Positions 32,266 through 41,757 of a stretch of 64,000 nucleotides of DNA are shown here, piece after piece. The translations under genes were made by a program, and so were the position numbers. The DNA comes from an uncultured Bacteroidota bacterium (lineage in GTDB: Bacteria > Bacteroidota > Bacteroidia > Flavobacteriales > BACL11), in assembly GCA_902587125.1 (NCBI GenBank), contig CACIJW010000006.1, forward strand, positions 26,731 through 90,730. The letters run 5' to 3'. Positions within the stretch are counted from its first letter, which is position 1; the number at the start of each line of letters is the position of its first letter. The notes below the pieces were generated by a model, which made no database searches, was not told the DNA's origin, and saw only the letters and a list, made by a program, of their open reading frames with translations.

Positions 32266-32679
32266 ATGAGATATAGTTTACACATTATTTTTTTGATTTT
32301 TTTTATCTCATGTGGAGAAAGAAACAATTATATTCCTGACGTCTTTATAAATCATGAGATTGACTTAAATTCTCCAGAAAATATTTCTTTAAGCGCACTT
32401 GGTGGTAGTTTAATTATAGAAAATCATGGCTACAATGGCCTAATTATCTACAGATTTTCAAATTATGAATATCATGCATATGATAAAAGTTGTACATATG
32501 AGCCATTGACGTCTTGTGCAGAAATAGACTCAATAAATTCATCGCTAGCTATTTGTAGCTGTTGTAACTCAGTTTTTTTACTAGACCAAGACGGGTCTGT
32601 CGCAAATGGCCCTGCAATTTTACCTTTAAAAAAATACTCAACATTTTTAGAAGGTAATATGCTGTTTATATCAAATTAA
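32266..32679 (+). CDS. Rieske-like fold lipoprotein, atypical ligands
   Basis: Lipobox-like [30 protein letters not shown]...[42 protein letters not shown] resembles the C-terminal layout of Rieske-like proteins. Confidence 0.6.
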   Translation: MRYSLHIIFLIFFISCGERNNYIPDVFINHEIDLNSPENISLSALGGSLIIENHGYNGLIIYRFSNYEYHAYDKSCTYEPLTSCAEIDSINSSLAICSCCNSVFLLDQDGSVANGPAILPLKKYSTFLEGNMLFISN

Positions 32680-33971
32680 TAACGATAATACTCAGGCTTA
32701 TATGGTCCGTTAACATCAACGCCAATATAATCTGCTTGATCTTGTCTTAAAACATCTAATTCTGCTCCAATTTTCTTTAGATGAAGTCTTGCAACTTTTT
32801 CGTCTAATTGCTTTGGCAACATATAAACCTTATTTTCATAATTTTTATGATTTTTCCAAAGCTCAATCTGAGCAAGAACTTGATTTGTAAACGAATTTGA
32901 CATTACAAATGAAGGGTGACCAGTTGCACATCCAAGATTGACCAATCTACCTTCAGCTAATAATATTATATCATTTCCGTTCACATTATACAAATCGACC
33001 TGTGGTTTGATTTCTTGCTTTGTATCACCCCACTTTTTATTCAACCAACTAACGTCAATTTCGTTATCAAAATGACCAATATTACAAACAATTGTTTTGT
33101 CTTTCATGATTTCAAAGTGGTGAGATTGAATAATATCCTTGTTACCTGTTGTTGTTACAACTATATCTGACTCAGGAATTGCATCAACCATTTTCATAAC
33201 TTTGTAACCGTCCATAGCGGCTTGAAGTGCACAAATAGGATCAATTTCAGTGACAATTACTCTGGCACCAGCACCTCTTAGTGATGCAGCTGATCCTTTT
33301 CCAACATCTCCGTACCCGGCAACAACAGCAACCTTTCCTGCCATCATTGTATCTGTAGCTCTTCTAATTGCATCAACTAATGATTCTTTGCAGCCATATT
33401 TATTATCAAATTTTGATTTTGTTACTGAATCGTTAACATTTATTGCTGGAAGCGTTAAAGTTCCTTTTTCAACGCGCTCATACAATCTATGAACACCTGT
33501 AGTTGTTTCTTCTGATAATCCTTTAATGCCTTTTACTAAATTAGGATATTTGTCTAAAACCATATTAGTTAAATCTCCACCATCATCAAGAATCATATTT
33601 AACGGTTTGCTGTCTTTGAATGCAGTCAAAGTTTGTTCAATGCACCAGTCAAATTCTTCTTCATTCATTCCTTTCCAAGCAAAAACTGGAATACCTTCTT
33701 TTGCTATCGCTGCAGCGGCTTGATCTTGGGTTGAAAAAATATTGCAAGAAGACCAGGTAACTTCAGCTCCAAGTTCAACAAGTGTTTCTATTAAAACAGC
33801 TGTTTGTATGGTCATATGTAAACAACCTGCAATTCTTGCTCCGGCTAAAGGTTTTTGATTTGAATATTCTTCTCTTAGTGACATCAAACCTGGCATTTCA
33901 GCTTCAGCTAATCTTATTTCTTTTCTTCCCCATGAGGCTAATGATATGTCTTTTACTTTATAATTGTTCAT
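32676..33971 (-). CDS. ahcY: Adenosylhomocysteinase
   Basis: [107 protein letters not shown] 33971 preferred over the upstream TTG. Confidence 0.98.
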   Translation of the reverse strand: MNNYKVKDISLASWGRKEIRLAEAEMPGLMSLREEYSNQKPLAGARIAGCLHMTIQTAVLIETLVELGAEVTWSSCNIFSTQDQAAAAIAKEGIPVFAWKGMNEEEFDWCIEQTLTAFKDSKPLNMILDDGGDLTNMVLDKYPNLVKGIKGLSEETTTGVHRLYERVEKGTLTLPAINVNDSVTKSKFDNKYGCKESLVDAIRRATDTMMAGKVAVVAGYGDVGKGSAASLRGAGARVIVTEIDPICALQAAMDGYKVMKMVDAIPESDIVVTTTGNKDIIQSHHFEIMKDKTIVCNIGHFDNEIDVSWLNKKWGDTKQEIKPQVDLYNVNGNDIILLAEGRLVNLGCATGHPSFVMSNSFTNQVLAQIELWKNHKNYENKVYMLPKQLDEKVARLHLKKIGAELDVLRQDQADYIGVDVNGPYKPEYYRY

Positions 33972-33989
33972 GTGTTTTAAAATTGGACG

Positions 33990-33997
33990 CAAAAATA
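33990..33997 (-). promoter_or_regulatory. Candidate -7 element TATTTTTG for ahcY
   Basis: Reverse-strand TATTTTTG 18 nt upstream of ATG 33971. Confidence 0.45.
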
Positions 33998-34021
33998 CTC
34001 ATATTTATTATATTAGCAACA

Positions 34022-34594
34022 ATGCCTTTTCTAAAAACAATAATTGATGATAATTCAAAAATTGGATTATGGGAAATTAATGAATCTATGCCTAAAATAA
34101 ACGAAATTGCAGAAAAATTAGATGAACAAATCCCAAAAAATTTTACAAGCTCAAAAAGAAAGAAAGAATGGGTTTGCACAAGGGCTTTACTGAAAGAAAT
34201 TTCAGAACAATCAAAGATTTTTTATGATTCATCTGGCTCTCCTAAAATTGATGAAAATTTTATTTCAATTTCGCACAGCAAAAATCTAGTGGCTATAATA
34301 TTATCTGACAAAAACTGTGCAATTGATATTGAGGAAATAAGTGTAAAATCAAAAGTTCTACTAAGTAAATTTTCAAACAAACAGAATCTAAACATGAAAG
34401 AATCGACAATAGTATGGTCTGCAAAGGAATGTATTTTTAAATTACATAAAACGAAAAAAATTAGCTTTAAAAATGATATAACTATAGAAACCAAAAATAT
34501 ACAGAAAAATAATAAAGTGTTTGCTATGTATAACAATCATAGATACACTTTAAAAATCTTTACTTTTAAAAAACACATTATAGTATATTTGTAA
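34022..34594 (+). CDS. 4'-phosphopantetheinyl transferase superfamily protein
   Basis: RKKEWVCTRALLKEI, FISISHSKNLVAIILSDKNCAIDIEEIS, IVWSAKECIFKLH. Start placed at ATG 34022. Confidence 0.88.
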   Translation: MPFLKTIIDDNSKIGLWEINESMPKINEIAEKLDEQIPKNFTSSKRKKEWVCTRALLKEISEQSKIFYDSSGSPKIDENFISISHSKNLVAIILSDKNCAIDIEEISVKSKVLLSKFSNKQNLNMKESTIVWSAKECIFKLHKTKKISFKNDITIETKNIQKNNKVFAMYNNHRYTLKIFTFKKHIIVYL

Positions 34595-34597
34595 TAT

Positions 34598-35329
34598 ATG
34601 AAAATAATTGAGCAAATAAGAAATTCCAAAAAAAACAATAAAAAAATTATATCTATACTAATTGATCCCGATAAAACCACAGAAGATAAACTTACCTCAA
34701 CAATAAAATTATGTAATTCAAATAAAATAGACTTGATTTTTTTTGGAGGAAGCTTAATTAACTCAACAACATCTGAACATTATCTTCGCCTAATCAAAAA
34801 AAATAGTAAAATACCTGTTGTTTTATTTCCCGGGACCAATACCAAAATTAGCAATATAGCTGATGGATTTCTTCTTCTTTCCCTAATCTCAGGACGAAAT
34901 CCGAATTTTTTGATTGGAAAACATGTTGAACAAGCTTTCAAACTAAAAAATTCATCTTTAGAACTAATATCTACAGGATACATACTGGTTGGAAATGAAA
35001 AAAATACTGCTGTTTCTTACATTAGTAACACTAGTCCAATTCCTTCTGAACAGCATGATATTGGAGTTGCAACTGCAATAGCAGGAGAGTTACTGGGGTT
35101 TCAATTAATTTATTTAGAAGCGGGAAGTGGATCAAAGAACTGCGTAAATGAAAATATGATTCTTAATGTTTCAAAAAATATTGATTGCCCCTTAATTGTT
35201 GGTGGCGGGTTAAATACTATTGAAAAAATAGAAATCGCATTTGAAAACGGAGCTGACATAGTAGTTATTGGAAACGCAGTTGAGAAAAATCAAAAAATTT
35301 TAAATCAAATCGGAAAAATTAAAAAATAG
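34598..35329 (+). CDS. Geranylgeranylglyceryl/heptaprenylglyceryl phosphate synthase family protein
   Basis: ISILIDPDKTTEDKL, DLIFFGGSLINS, VVLFPGTNTKIS, LLSLISGRNPNFLIGKHVEQA, IYLEAGSGSKNCV, PLIVGGGLNTIEKI. Confidence 0.93.
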   Translation: MKIIEQIRNSKKNNKKIISILIDPDKTTEDKLTSTIKLCNSNKIDLIFFGGSLINSTTSEHYLRLIKKNSKIPVVLFPGTNTKISNIADGFLLLSLISGRNPNFLIGKHVEQAFKLKNSSLELISTGYILVGNEKNTAVSYISNTSPIPSEQHDIGVATAIAGELLGFQLIYLEAGSGSKNCVNENMILNVSKNIDCPLIVGGGLNTIEKIEIAFENGADIVVIGNAVEKNQKILNQIGKIKK

Positions 35330-35916
35330 TGATAGAGCAAATTGAATTGATTGCAGTGACTCTAAGTATCATTTACGTGATACTGGCAAGTAGAGAAAAT
35401 CATAACTGTTGGTATTTTGGAATTCTAAGTGTATCTATCTACATTTACATATGTCTTGATGCATTATTATACGCTGAAACCTTATTGCAAATTGTTTATC
35501 TGTTTTTATCATTTTATGGGCTGTATAATTGGAAAAAAAAATCTATTGTCAATGAACCACTAGAAAATACTAAAGTTCTCAAATTAAAAATTTCTGAGTG
35601 GCCTTTAAAAAAACACTTCACATATATTTCAATTTTTACAATATTGAGTTTTTCAATTGGCATATTACTCAATTCTTTCACAAAATCTGAGCTTCCATTT
35701 ATTGATGCATTTACAACATCCTTTAGCTTACTAGCAACTTACATGACAGTAAAAAAGGTTTTAGAAAATTGGCTATATTGGATTATAATTGATCTAACAT
35801 CTGTATTTTTATACCATGAAAGAGATCTTCATTTGACAGCTTTTCTTTTTATTGTTTACACTGTCATTGCAACCTTCGCTTACTTCAACTGGAAGAGTAA
35901 ATCATCTAATGCCTAG
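35329..35916 (+). CDS. PnuC/PnuT-family vitamin precursor transporter
   Basis: Multi-TM; YVILASRENHNCWYFGILSVSIYIYICLDALLYAETLLQIVYLFLSFYGLYNWKKK; ENWLYWIIIDLTSVFLYHERDLHLTAFLFIVYTVIATFAYFNWKS. GTG start. Confidence 0.92.
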   Translation: MIEQIELIAVTLSIIYVILASRENHNCWYFGILSVSIYIYICLDALLYAETLLQIVYLFLSFYGLYNWKKKSIVNEPLENTKVLKLKISEWPLKKHFTYISIFTILSFSIGILLNSFTKSELPFIDAFTTSFSLLATYMTVKKVLENWLYWIIIDLTSVFLYHERDLHLTAFLFIVYTVIATFAYFNWKSKSSNA

Positions 35917-36430
35917 AAAGCTAATTTTAGTTGGTCCTGAGAGCACTGGAAAAACAACATTGTCTAACTATCTTGCAAAGCTTTATAATTTTGATTTAAT
36001 TACAGAATATTCTAGAATATACCTATCAAAAAAAAGAAACTATTACGTCTATGAAGACTTAAAAAAAATTGCTATTAAACAAAATCAAATTGAGAAAAAT
36101 AACAGCTCTGAAAAAATTATTATGGATACCGACCTTCTTACAATAAAAATATGGAGTGAGTTCAAGTATGGTTCATGCGATCCTGAAATTGAAAAAATAA
36201 TTTCAAGTTATGACAGAAACAAAAGGTATTATTTATTGCTTAAAGATGATATTAAATGGGAATACGACCAATTGAGAGAGAGCAAGAACGACAGATCTGA
36301 AATTTTTTCGCTACATAAAAATCTTCTTCAAAAAAAAGGTTTTAGTTATAGTATAATTAGTGGCATCGCTGATAATAGAATTAATAACGCAATTAAAGTA
36401 GTTGAAGAAAGATTTTTATCTAAAAATTAA
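35909..36430 (+). CDS. AAA family ATPase, NadR C-terminal-like (ribosylnicotinamide kinase-type) domain
   Basis: RKLILVGPESTGKTTLSNYLAKLYNFDLITEYSRIYL; IIMDTDLLTIKIWSEFKYG. No nucleotidyltransferase domain present. Confidence 0.85.
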   Translation: MPRKLILVGPESTGKTTLSNYLAKLYNFDLITEYSRIYLSKKRNYYVYEDLKKIAIKQNQIEKNNSSEKIIMDTDLLTIKIWSEFKYGSCDPEIEKIISSYDRNKRYYLLLKDDIKWEYDQLRESKNDRSEIFSLHKNLLQKKGFSYSIISGIADNRINNAIKVVEERFLSKN

Positions 36431-36442
36431 TTAATTTTGAAA

Positions 36443-36517
36443 TGTTATTGGGGTGCCATTGTGCTGAGATTATACCCATTGAACCTGACATGGTAATTCA
36501 TGTAAGGAAAATGACAA
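36443..36517 (+). ncRNA. TPP (THI-box) riboswitch aptamer
   Basis: TTGGGGTGCC...GTGCTGAGATTATACCCATTGAACCTGACATGGTAATTCATGTAAGGAA matches the THI-box core; P1 TGTTAT/ATGACA, P2 TGGGGT/ACCCA and P4 CATG/CATG all pair. Confidence 0.95.
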
Positions 36518-36554
36518 AATCAACTCCCCTATTTATTTTTTAAATTAGATATAC

Positions 36555-38756
36555 ATGAGAATATTTACAATTGCGGTATTGTTTTTAGTTAGTAACATAA
36601 ATTATGCCCAAATCCAAAATGATACAATTAAATTAAATCGTTTGCTGAAAGAGCTTGAAATAAATGCATCTCTAGCAGACAAAAAAACCCCTATTTCTTT
36701 TACAAACATCAAAAAAATTGAAATTGACAAAATTAATTTTGGAAAAGACATTCCATATGTAATAGAAAACACTCCCTCGATTGTAAGCTCATCAGATGCT
36801 GGTACAGGCATCGGTTATACAAATTTCAGATTAAGAGGAAGTGATCAAACAAGAATAAATGTTACCATAAACGGTATCCCAATAAATGACTCTGAAAGTC
36901 AGGGTGTTTGGTGGGTAAATATGCCTGATTTAGTTAGCTCAGTTGACGAAATACAAATTCAAAGAGGAGTAGGAACTTCAACAAACGGAGCTTCAGCCTT
37001 TGGTGGAACAATTAATTTAAAAACAAACACAATTAACCCATTACCATATTTTAACTCAAGAAATACAATTGGATCCTTTAATACTTTTAAAAGAAGTGCA
37101 AGCTTTGGAACTGGAAATATAAACGGGTTTTCTTTTGACGGTAGAATATCAAAAGTAAATTCTGACGGATATATTGATAGAGCTACAGCAGACTTGGAAT
37201 CCTATTATCTTTCTGCTAACTATGTTGGAGATGATGAAATCATTAACATTATAAACTTTAAAGGTAATGAGGTTACTTATCAAGCATGGTACGGTGTGCC
37301 AAAAAATTATTTGGAAAATGATTCTTTAAGAACATATAATTATTACACTTACAAAAATGAAATTGATAACTACACTCAAGACCATTATCAACTACACTAC
37401 AAAAAGCAGCTAAATAGCGGCAGATATTTCAATTTTTCTGTTCACCATACTTTAGGTGCAGGCTACTACGAGCAGGAAAAATTAAATGAAAGTTTATCAG
37501 ACTACGGCTTATCAGATTTATATTTTGAAAATGATACTGTTTCAACTACTAATTTGGTCAGAAGAAAGTGGCTAGACAATGATTTTACTGGTGCTATATA
37601 TTCCTTTGAGAACTCATTAGATAAAGCTAAATTAATTTTAGGTGGTAGTTATAATATTTACAGAGGAAAACATTTTGGAAATGTAATCTGGTCTCAATTT
37701 ATGTCTGATGGTTCATATCCACACAGATACTACAACAATAAATCTACAAAAACAGATAATAATGTATATGCAAAAATCAATTATGAATTTAATCAAAGTG
37801 TAAGCATGTTTGTCGACGTTCAATCAAGAAATATTTCATATGATTTTGAAGGCTATGACGAGGATAATACATCATTAACAAACCTTAATCAAAAGCTTAA
37901 TTTTTTGAATCCCAAGATTGGGATCAACTTTGATAACAATGATAAAAGAACTTATTTATATTTTGGAAAAGCAGAGAAAGAGCCTAGCAGAAATGACTAT
38001 GTTGACAGTGAATATAATAATTACCCAAAAAGTGAAAAACTTTACAATGTTGAACTTGGACATGAAATCAAAAACTCTGCTTCGATGATTTCTATCAACG
38101 GATATTTTATGTACTACGAAGATCAACTCGTTAATACTGGTAAACTGAATGATGTAGGTGCATACATAAGAACAAATGTAGATGAATCCTACAGAACTGG
38201 AGTTGAAATTTCTGCTATATCTAATTTTGGAAATGGATTTCTTTTTAATGGGTCATTATCAATCAGTGACAACAAAATTACTAGATATGATGAATATGTC
38301 GACAATTGGGATCCACCATATGAACAAACTATTGTTACTCATGAAAATGTAGATTTAGCATTTTCTCCAAACATCATATATTCTTCAACATTTGAAAAAA
38401 TATTTAATAATGGAATAGAAATCGCATTAAACTCAAAATATGTTGGTGAGCAATTTATTGACAACACCTCATCAGATGAAAGAAAATTAGATGATTATTT
38501 TGTAAACAACTTGATTTTAAGTTACAATATCAATTTTTTTAATTTTTCTAATTCAAAAATTACATTAATTGTTAACAATATTTTTGATGAACTGTATGCA
38601 AATAACGCATGGACTTACAGATACTATTCTGAGGGTTATGACCCAAGAGCTGATGACCCCTACACAAATTTAAATAGTGATAATAGTTATAGTATGAGTG
38701 CTTACTTCCCACAAGCTGGTAGAAATTACATGTTGAGTTTGAATATTGGACTTTAA
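36555..38756 (+). CDS. TonB-dependent receptor, probably thiamine-related
   Basis: Plug TNFRLRGSDQTRINVTINGIPINDSESQGVWWVNMPDLVSSVDEIQIQRGVGTSTNGASAFGGTINLKT; C-terminal AGRNYMLSLNIGL; preceded by TPP riboswitch. Confidence 0.93.
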   Translation: MRIFTIAVLFLVSNINYAQIQNDTIKLNRLLKELEINASLADKKTPISFTNIKKIEIDKINFGKDIPYVIENTPSIVSSSDAGTGIGYTNFRLRGSDQTRINVTINGIPINDSESQGVWWVNMPDLVSSVDEIQIQRGVGTSTNGASAFGGTINLKTNTINPLPYFNSRNTIGSFNTFKRSASFGTGNINGFSFDGRISKVNSDGYIDRATADLESYYLSANYVGDDEIINIINFKGNEVTYQAWYGVPKNYLENDSLRTYNYYTYKNEIDNYTQDHYQLHYKKQLNSGRYFNFSVHHTLGAGYYEQEKLNESLSDYGLSDLYFENDTVSTTNLVRRKWLDNDFTGAIYSFENSLDKAKLILGGSYNIYRGKHFGNVIWSQFMSDGSYPHRYYNNKSTKTDNNVYAKINYEFNQSVSMFVDVQSRNISYDFEGYDEDNTSLTNLNQKLNFLNPKIGINFDNNDKRTYLYFGKAEKEPSRNDYVDSEYNNYPKSEKLYNVELGHEIKNSASMISINGYFMYYEDQLVNTGKLNDVGAYIRTNVDESYRTGVEISAISNFGNGFLFNGSLSISDNKITRYDEYVDNWDPPYEQTIVTHENVDLAFSPNIIYSSTFEKIFNNGIEIALNSKYVGEQFIDNTSSDERKLDDYFVNNLILSYNINFFNFSNSKITLIVNNIFDELYANNAWTYRYYSEGYDPRADDPYTNLNSDNSYSMSAYFPQAGRNYMLSLNIGL

Positions 38757-38770
38757 TATTTCAAAATAAC

Positions 38771-38778
38771 TACATTTG
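38771..38778 (+). promoter_or_regulatory. Candidate -7 element TACATTTG
   Basis: TAnnTTTG ending 5 nt before ATG 38784. Confidence 0.4.
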
Positions 38779-38783
38779 CATTC

Positions 38784-39383
38784 ATGCAATATAACACAAC
38801 AAGAGAAAAACTCATCAAGCCTGAATACGGTAGGCATATCCAAAAAATGGTTCAACATGCAATGACACTAAGCTCAAAAGAAGAGAGAACTAAGTGTGCA
38901 AAAGCAATTGTAAGTTTTTTGGTTCAGTCGAACAATGTGTCTGCAAAGAATATTGAGGAAGCTGAAAAAAAATATTGGAACCAGATTCACATAATCTCTG
39001 ATTTCAAATTAGATGTGGATTCTAAATACCCTCTACCTGAAATGGAAAAGCTTGCTGAAAAACCAAAAAAATTATCATATCCAATAAGAAATATTCAATT
39101 TTCGTTTTATGGGCTATCTATTGAAAAGATGATAAAAAAAGCGATTGAAACAACTGATGAAAAAGAAAAACAATCAATAGTATGTATGACTGCTAACCAC
39201 ATGAAAAAGGCATACCTTTCTTTTAATAAAGATTCTGTTGATAACAAAACTATCTTGTCCCACTTAAAGATTTTGTCCAAGGGACAACTATCTGTTCCTG
39301 AGGATTTTGATTTTATTGAATCAAAATCTGTAAACAAAAACAAAAAACCGATTTACAAAAAGAAATTCAAAAAGAGAAAATGA
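38784..39383 (+). CDS. DUF4290 domain-containing protein
   Basis: MQYNTTREKLIKPEYGRHIQKMVQHAMTLSSKEERTKCAKAIVSFL; located directly before murA. Confidence 0.88.
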   Translation: MQYNTTREKLIKPEYGRHIQKMVQHAMTLSSKEERTKCAKAIVSFLVQSNNVSAKNIEEAEKKYWNQIHIISDFKLDVDSKYPLPEMEKLAEKPKKLSYPIRNIQFSFYGLSIEKMIKKAIETTDEKEKQSIVCMTANHMKKAYLSFNKDSVDNKTILSHLKILSKGQLSVPEDFDFIESKSVNKNKKPIYKKKFKKRK

Positions 39384-40690
39384 ATTCTTTTAAAATCCAA
39401 GGTGGAACAAGTCTGAGTGGTACTATAACTCCCCAAGGTGCCAAGAACGAAGCACTTCAAATAATTTGTGCTGTTCTTTTGACTGGCGAAAAAATAACTA
39501 TTAAAAATGTTCCTGATATAAGAGATATTCGTGTCTTGATTGATCTAATTAAAAAATTTGGTGTTGAGGTTAATCAACTCAGTAGAAATGATTTTGAGTT
39601 TAAATCTGAAAATGTAAATCTCAATTTCATGCAATCAGATGAGTTTTATGTACTCAGTACAAAAATTAGAGGTTCCATTATGATAATGGGGCCACTATTA
39701 GCAAGATTTCAGAAAGCATATATTCCTCGCCCTGGTGGTGATAAAATAGGAAGAAGAAGATTGGATACGCACTTCATTGGTTTCGAAAAATTAGGCGCAA
39801 AATTCTCATATGATGATGAGAAAAAATTCTACAGTGTTAAGGCTTCAAAAATAAAAGGTAATGAAATTCTTTTGGATGAGGCTTCAGTTACAGGAACAGC
39901 TAATATTTTGATGGCCTCAGTGCTTTGTGAAGGAACCACCAAAATATATAATGCAGCTTGTGAGCCATATCTACAGCAATTATGCAGGATGCTAAATAAT
40001 ATGGGAGCAAAAATCAGTGGAATAGGCTCTAATCTATTAACTATTATTGGAGTTCATAAATTGAATGGCTGTACACATAAAATTCTACCAGACATGATTG
40101 AAATAGGTTCATTTATTGGACTTGCTGCCATAACTAAATCTGAACTGAGAATTAAAGATGTTAGTGTAAAAAATCTTGGAATTATTCCTTCTGTGTTCAA
40201 AAAATTAGGAATTAATTTAGAAATCAGTGGCGATGATATTATTGTAAAAAAGCAAAACAGCTATGAAGTTGAAAATTTTATTGATGGGTCTATTCTAACA
40301 ATCTCTGATGCTCCATGGCCTGGATTTACACCTGATTTAATTAGCATCATCCTTGTTGTAGCCACTCAGGCTAAAGGATCGGTTTTAATACACCAAAAAA
40401 TGTTTGAATCTAGACTCTTTTTTGTTGATAAACTTATAGAAATGGGCGCAAAAATCATTTTATGTGATCCACATAGAGCTACAGTGATCGGACTTGAACA
40501 AAAATCTAAACTCAAAGGTACAGTAATGACATCTCCAGACATAAGAGCAGGTGTAGCGTTACTCATTGCTGCATTGTCTGCTAAAGGAACCAGTATTATT
40601 CATAACGTAGAACAAATAGACAGAGGTTATGAAGATATCGATATAAGATTAAATCAATTAGGAGCAAAAATCAGTAGAATTGATAGTTAG
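39380..40690 (+). CDS. murA: UDP-N-acetylglucosamine 1-carboxyvinyltransferase
   Basis: SFKIQGGTSLSGTITPQGAKNEALQIICA, RPGGDKIGRRRLDTH, ITKSELRIKDV, DIRAGVALLIAALSAKGTSIIHNVEQIDRGYEDI. Confidence 0.96.
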   Translation: MNSFKIQGGTSLSGTITPQGAKNEALQIICAVLLTGEKITIKNVPDIRDIRVLIDLIKKFGVEVNQLSRNDFEFKSENVNLNFMQSDEFYVLSTKIRGSIMIMGPLLARFQKAYIPRPGGDKIGRRRLDTHFIGFEKLGAKFSYDDEKKFYSVKASKIKGNEILLDEASVTGTANILMASVLCEGTTKIYNAACEPYLQQLCRMLNNMGAKISGIGSNLLTIIGVHKLNGCTHKILPDMIEIGSFIGLAAITKSELRIKDVSVKNLGIIPSVFKKLGINLEISGDDIIVKKQNSYEVENFIDGSILTISDAPWPGFTPDLISIILVVATQAKGSVLIHQKMFESRLFFVDKLIEMGAKIILCDPHRATVIGLEQKSKLKGTVMTSPDIRAGVALLIAALSAKGTSIIHNVEQIDRGYEDIDIRLNQLGAKISRIDS

Positions 40691-41203
40691 ATGAAAAAGA
40701 TAAGCCTTCTTGTTATCAGTACTTTCTTTGTAGTTCAATTATGCAACTCTCAAGTTGTTGGTACTAACATTGGCAATATTGCACCTGAGCTAAAATACAA
40801 AAACCCAGATGGAGAGATGATGAGCTTATCTACCCTTCGAGGGAAAATAGTACTAATTGATTTTTGGGCATCTTGGTGTAAACCCTGTCGAATTGAAAAC
40901 CCGAATATTGTTAGTGCTTATGAAAAATATAAAAACACCTCTTTCAAATATGGAGAAAAGTTTGAGGTATACAGTGTTTCCTTAGATAAGTCAAAAAAAA
41001 GCTGGCAAGAAGCGATACTGAAGGACAAATTAAGCTGGGAATTTCATGTTTCTGATTTAGGTGGCTGGCAGTCTAAAGGAGCTAGACTATATTCTGTTAG
41101 AAGTATTCCAACAAATCTAATAATTGACAAAGACGGTAAAATACTGGCTAAAAATTTGAAAGGAGCAAGACTACACAGATTTTTAGAGGGATTGAAAAAA
41201 TAG
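40691..41203 (+). CDS. TlpA-family thiol:disulfide oxidoreductase
   Basis: Signal peptide; LSTLRGKIVLIDFWASWCKPCRIENPNIV; RSIPTNLIIDKDGKILAKNL. Confidence 0.95.
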   Translation: MKKISLLVISTFFVVQLCNSQVVGTNIGNIAPELKYKNPDGEMMSLSTLRGKIVLIDFWASWCKPCRIENPNIVSAYEKYKNTSFKYGEKFEVYSVSLDKSKKSWQEAILKDKLSWEFHVSDLGGWQSKGARLYSVRSIPTNLIIDKDGKILAKNLKGARLHRFLEGLKK

Positions 41204-41282
41204 ATCTGATAATTAAATACTGACAAAATGACTGATTGAAGTAATGAGGCAAAGTTTTTGCACAGATTTCAATTAAAAATAA

Positions 41283-41756
41283 ATGGCAAAGAAAAAGAAT
41301 ATAAATAAAAAGGTAGCACAAAAGAAGTTAACATTAAAAGAACAATTAGCTGAGGAAAAAGACAGATACCTGAGGCTCTTCGCTGAATTTGATAATTATA
41401 GAAAAAGAACTACCAAAGAAAGAGTCGAATTATACACGACAGCAGGTCATGATATTATGACATCAATTGTATCCGTAATTGACGATCTTGAGAGATGTAT
41501 TAAATCAAACAACTATGAAGAAGATCATGGCGTTTCACTAATTTTAAAGAAAATGAAGTCAGAAATGGAAAAGAAAGGATTGGTTGAAATAGAAAATCCA
41601 ATTGGTAAAAGTTTGGACACAGATTTCCATGAAGCCATTACTAGTATACCTGCTAAAAGCAAAAAAGATTCTGGAAAAATTATTGATGTAATTGAAAAAG
41701 GTTATAAAATGGGAAATAAAGTTATCAGATTTACAAAGGTTGTTATAGGAAAGTAA
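41283..41756 (+). CDS. grpE: Nucleotide exchange factor GrpE
   Basis: [67 protein letters not shown]. Confidence 0.95.
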   Translation: MAKKKNINKKVAQKKLTLKEQLAEEKDRYLRLFAEFDNYRKRTTKERVELYTTAGHDIMTSIVSVIDDLERCIKSNNYEEDHGVSLILKKMKSEMEKKGLVEIENPIGKSLDTDFHEAITSIPAKSKKDSGKIIDVIEKGYKMGNKVIRFTKVVIGK

Positions 41757-41757
41757 T

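Noticed and set aside
36450-36529. Intrinsic terminator in the TPP riboswitch expression platform
   Set aside because: No GC-rich hairpin followed by a T-run is visible; only a weak alternative pairing was found and is reported as a low-interest hypothesis.
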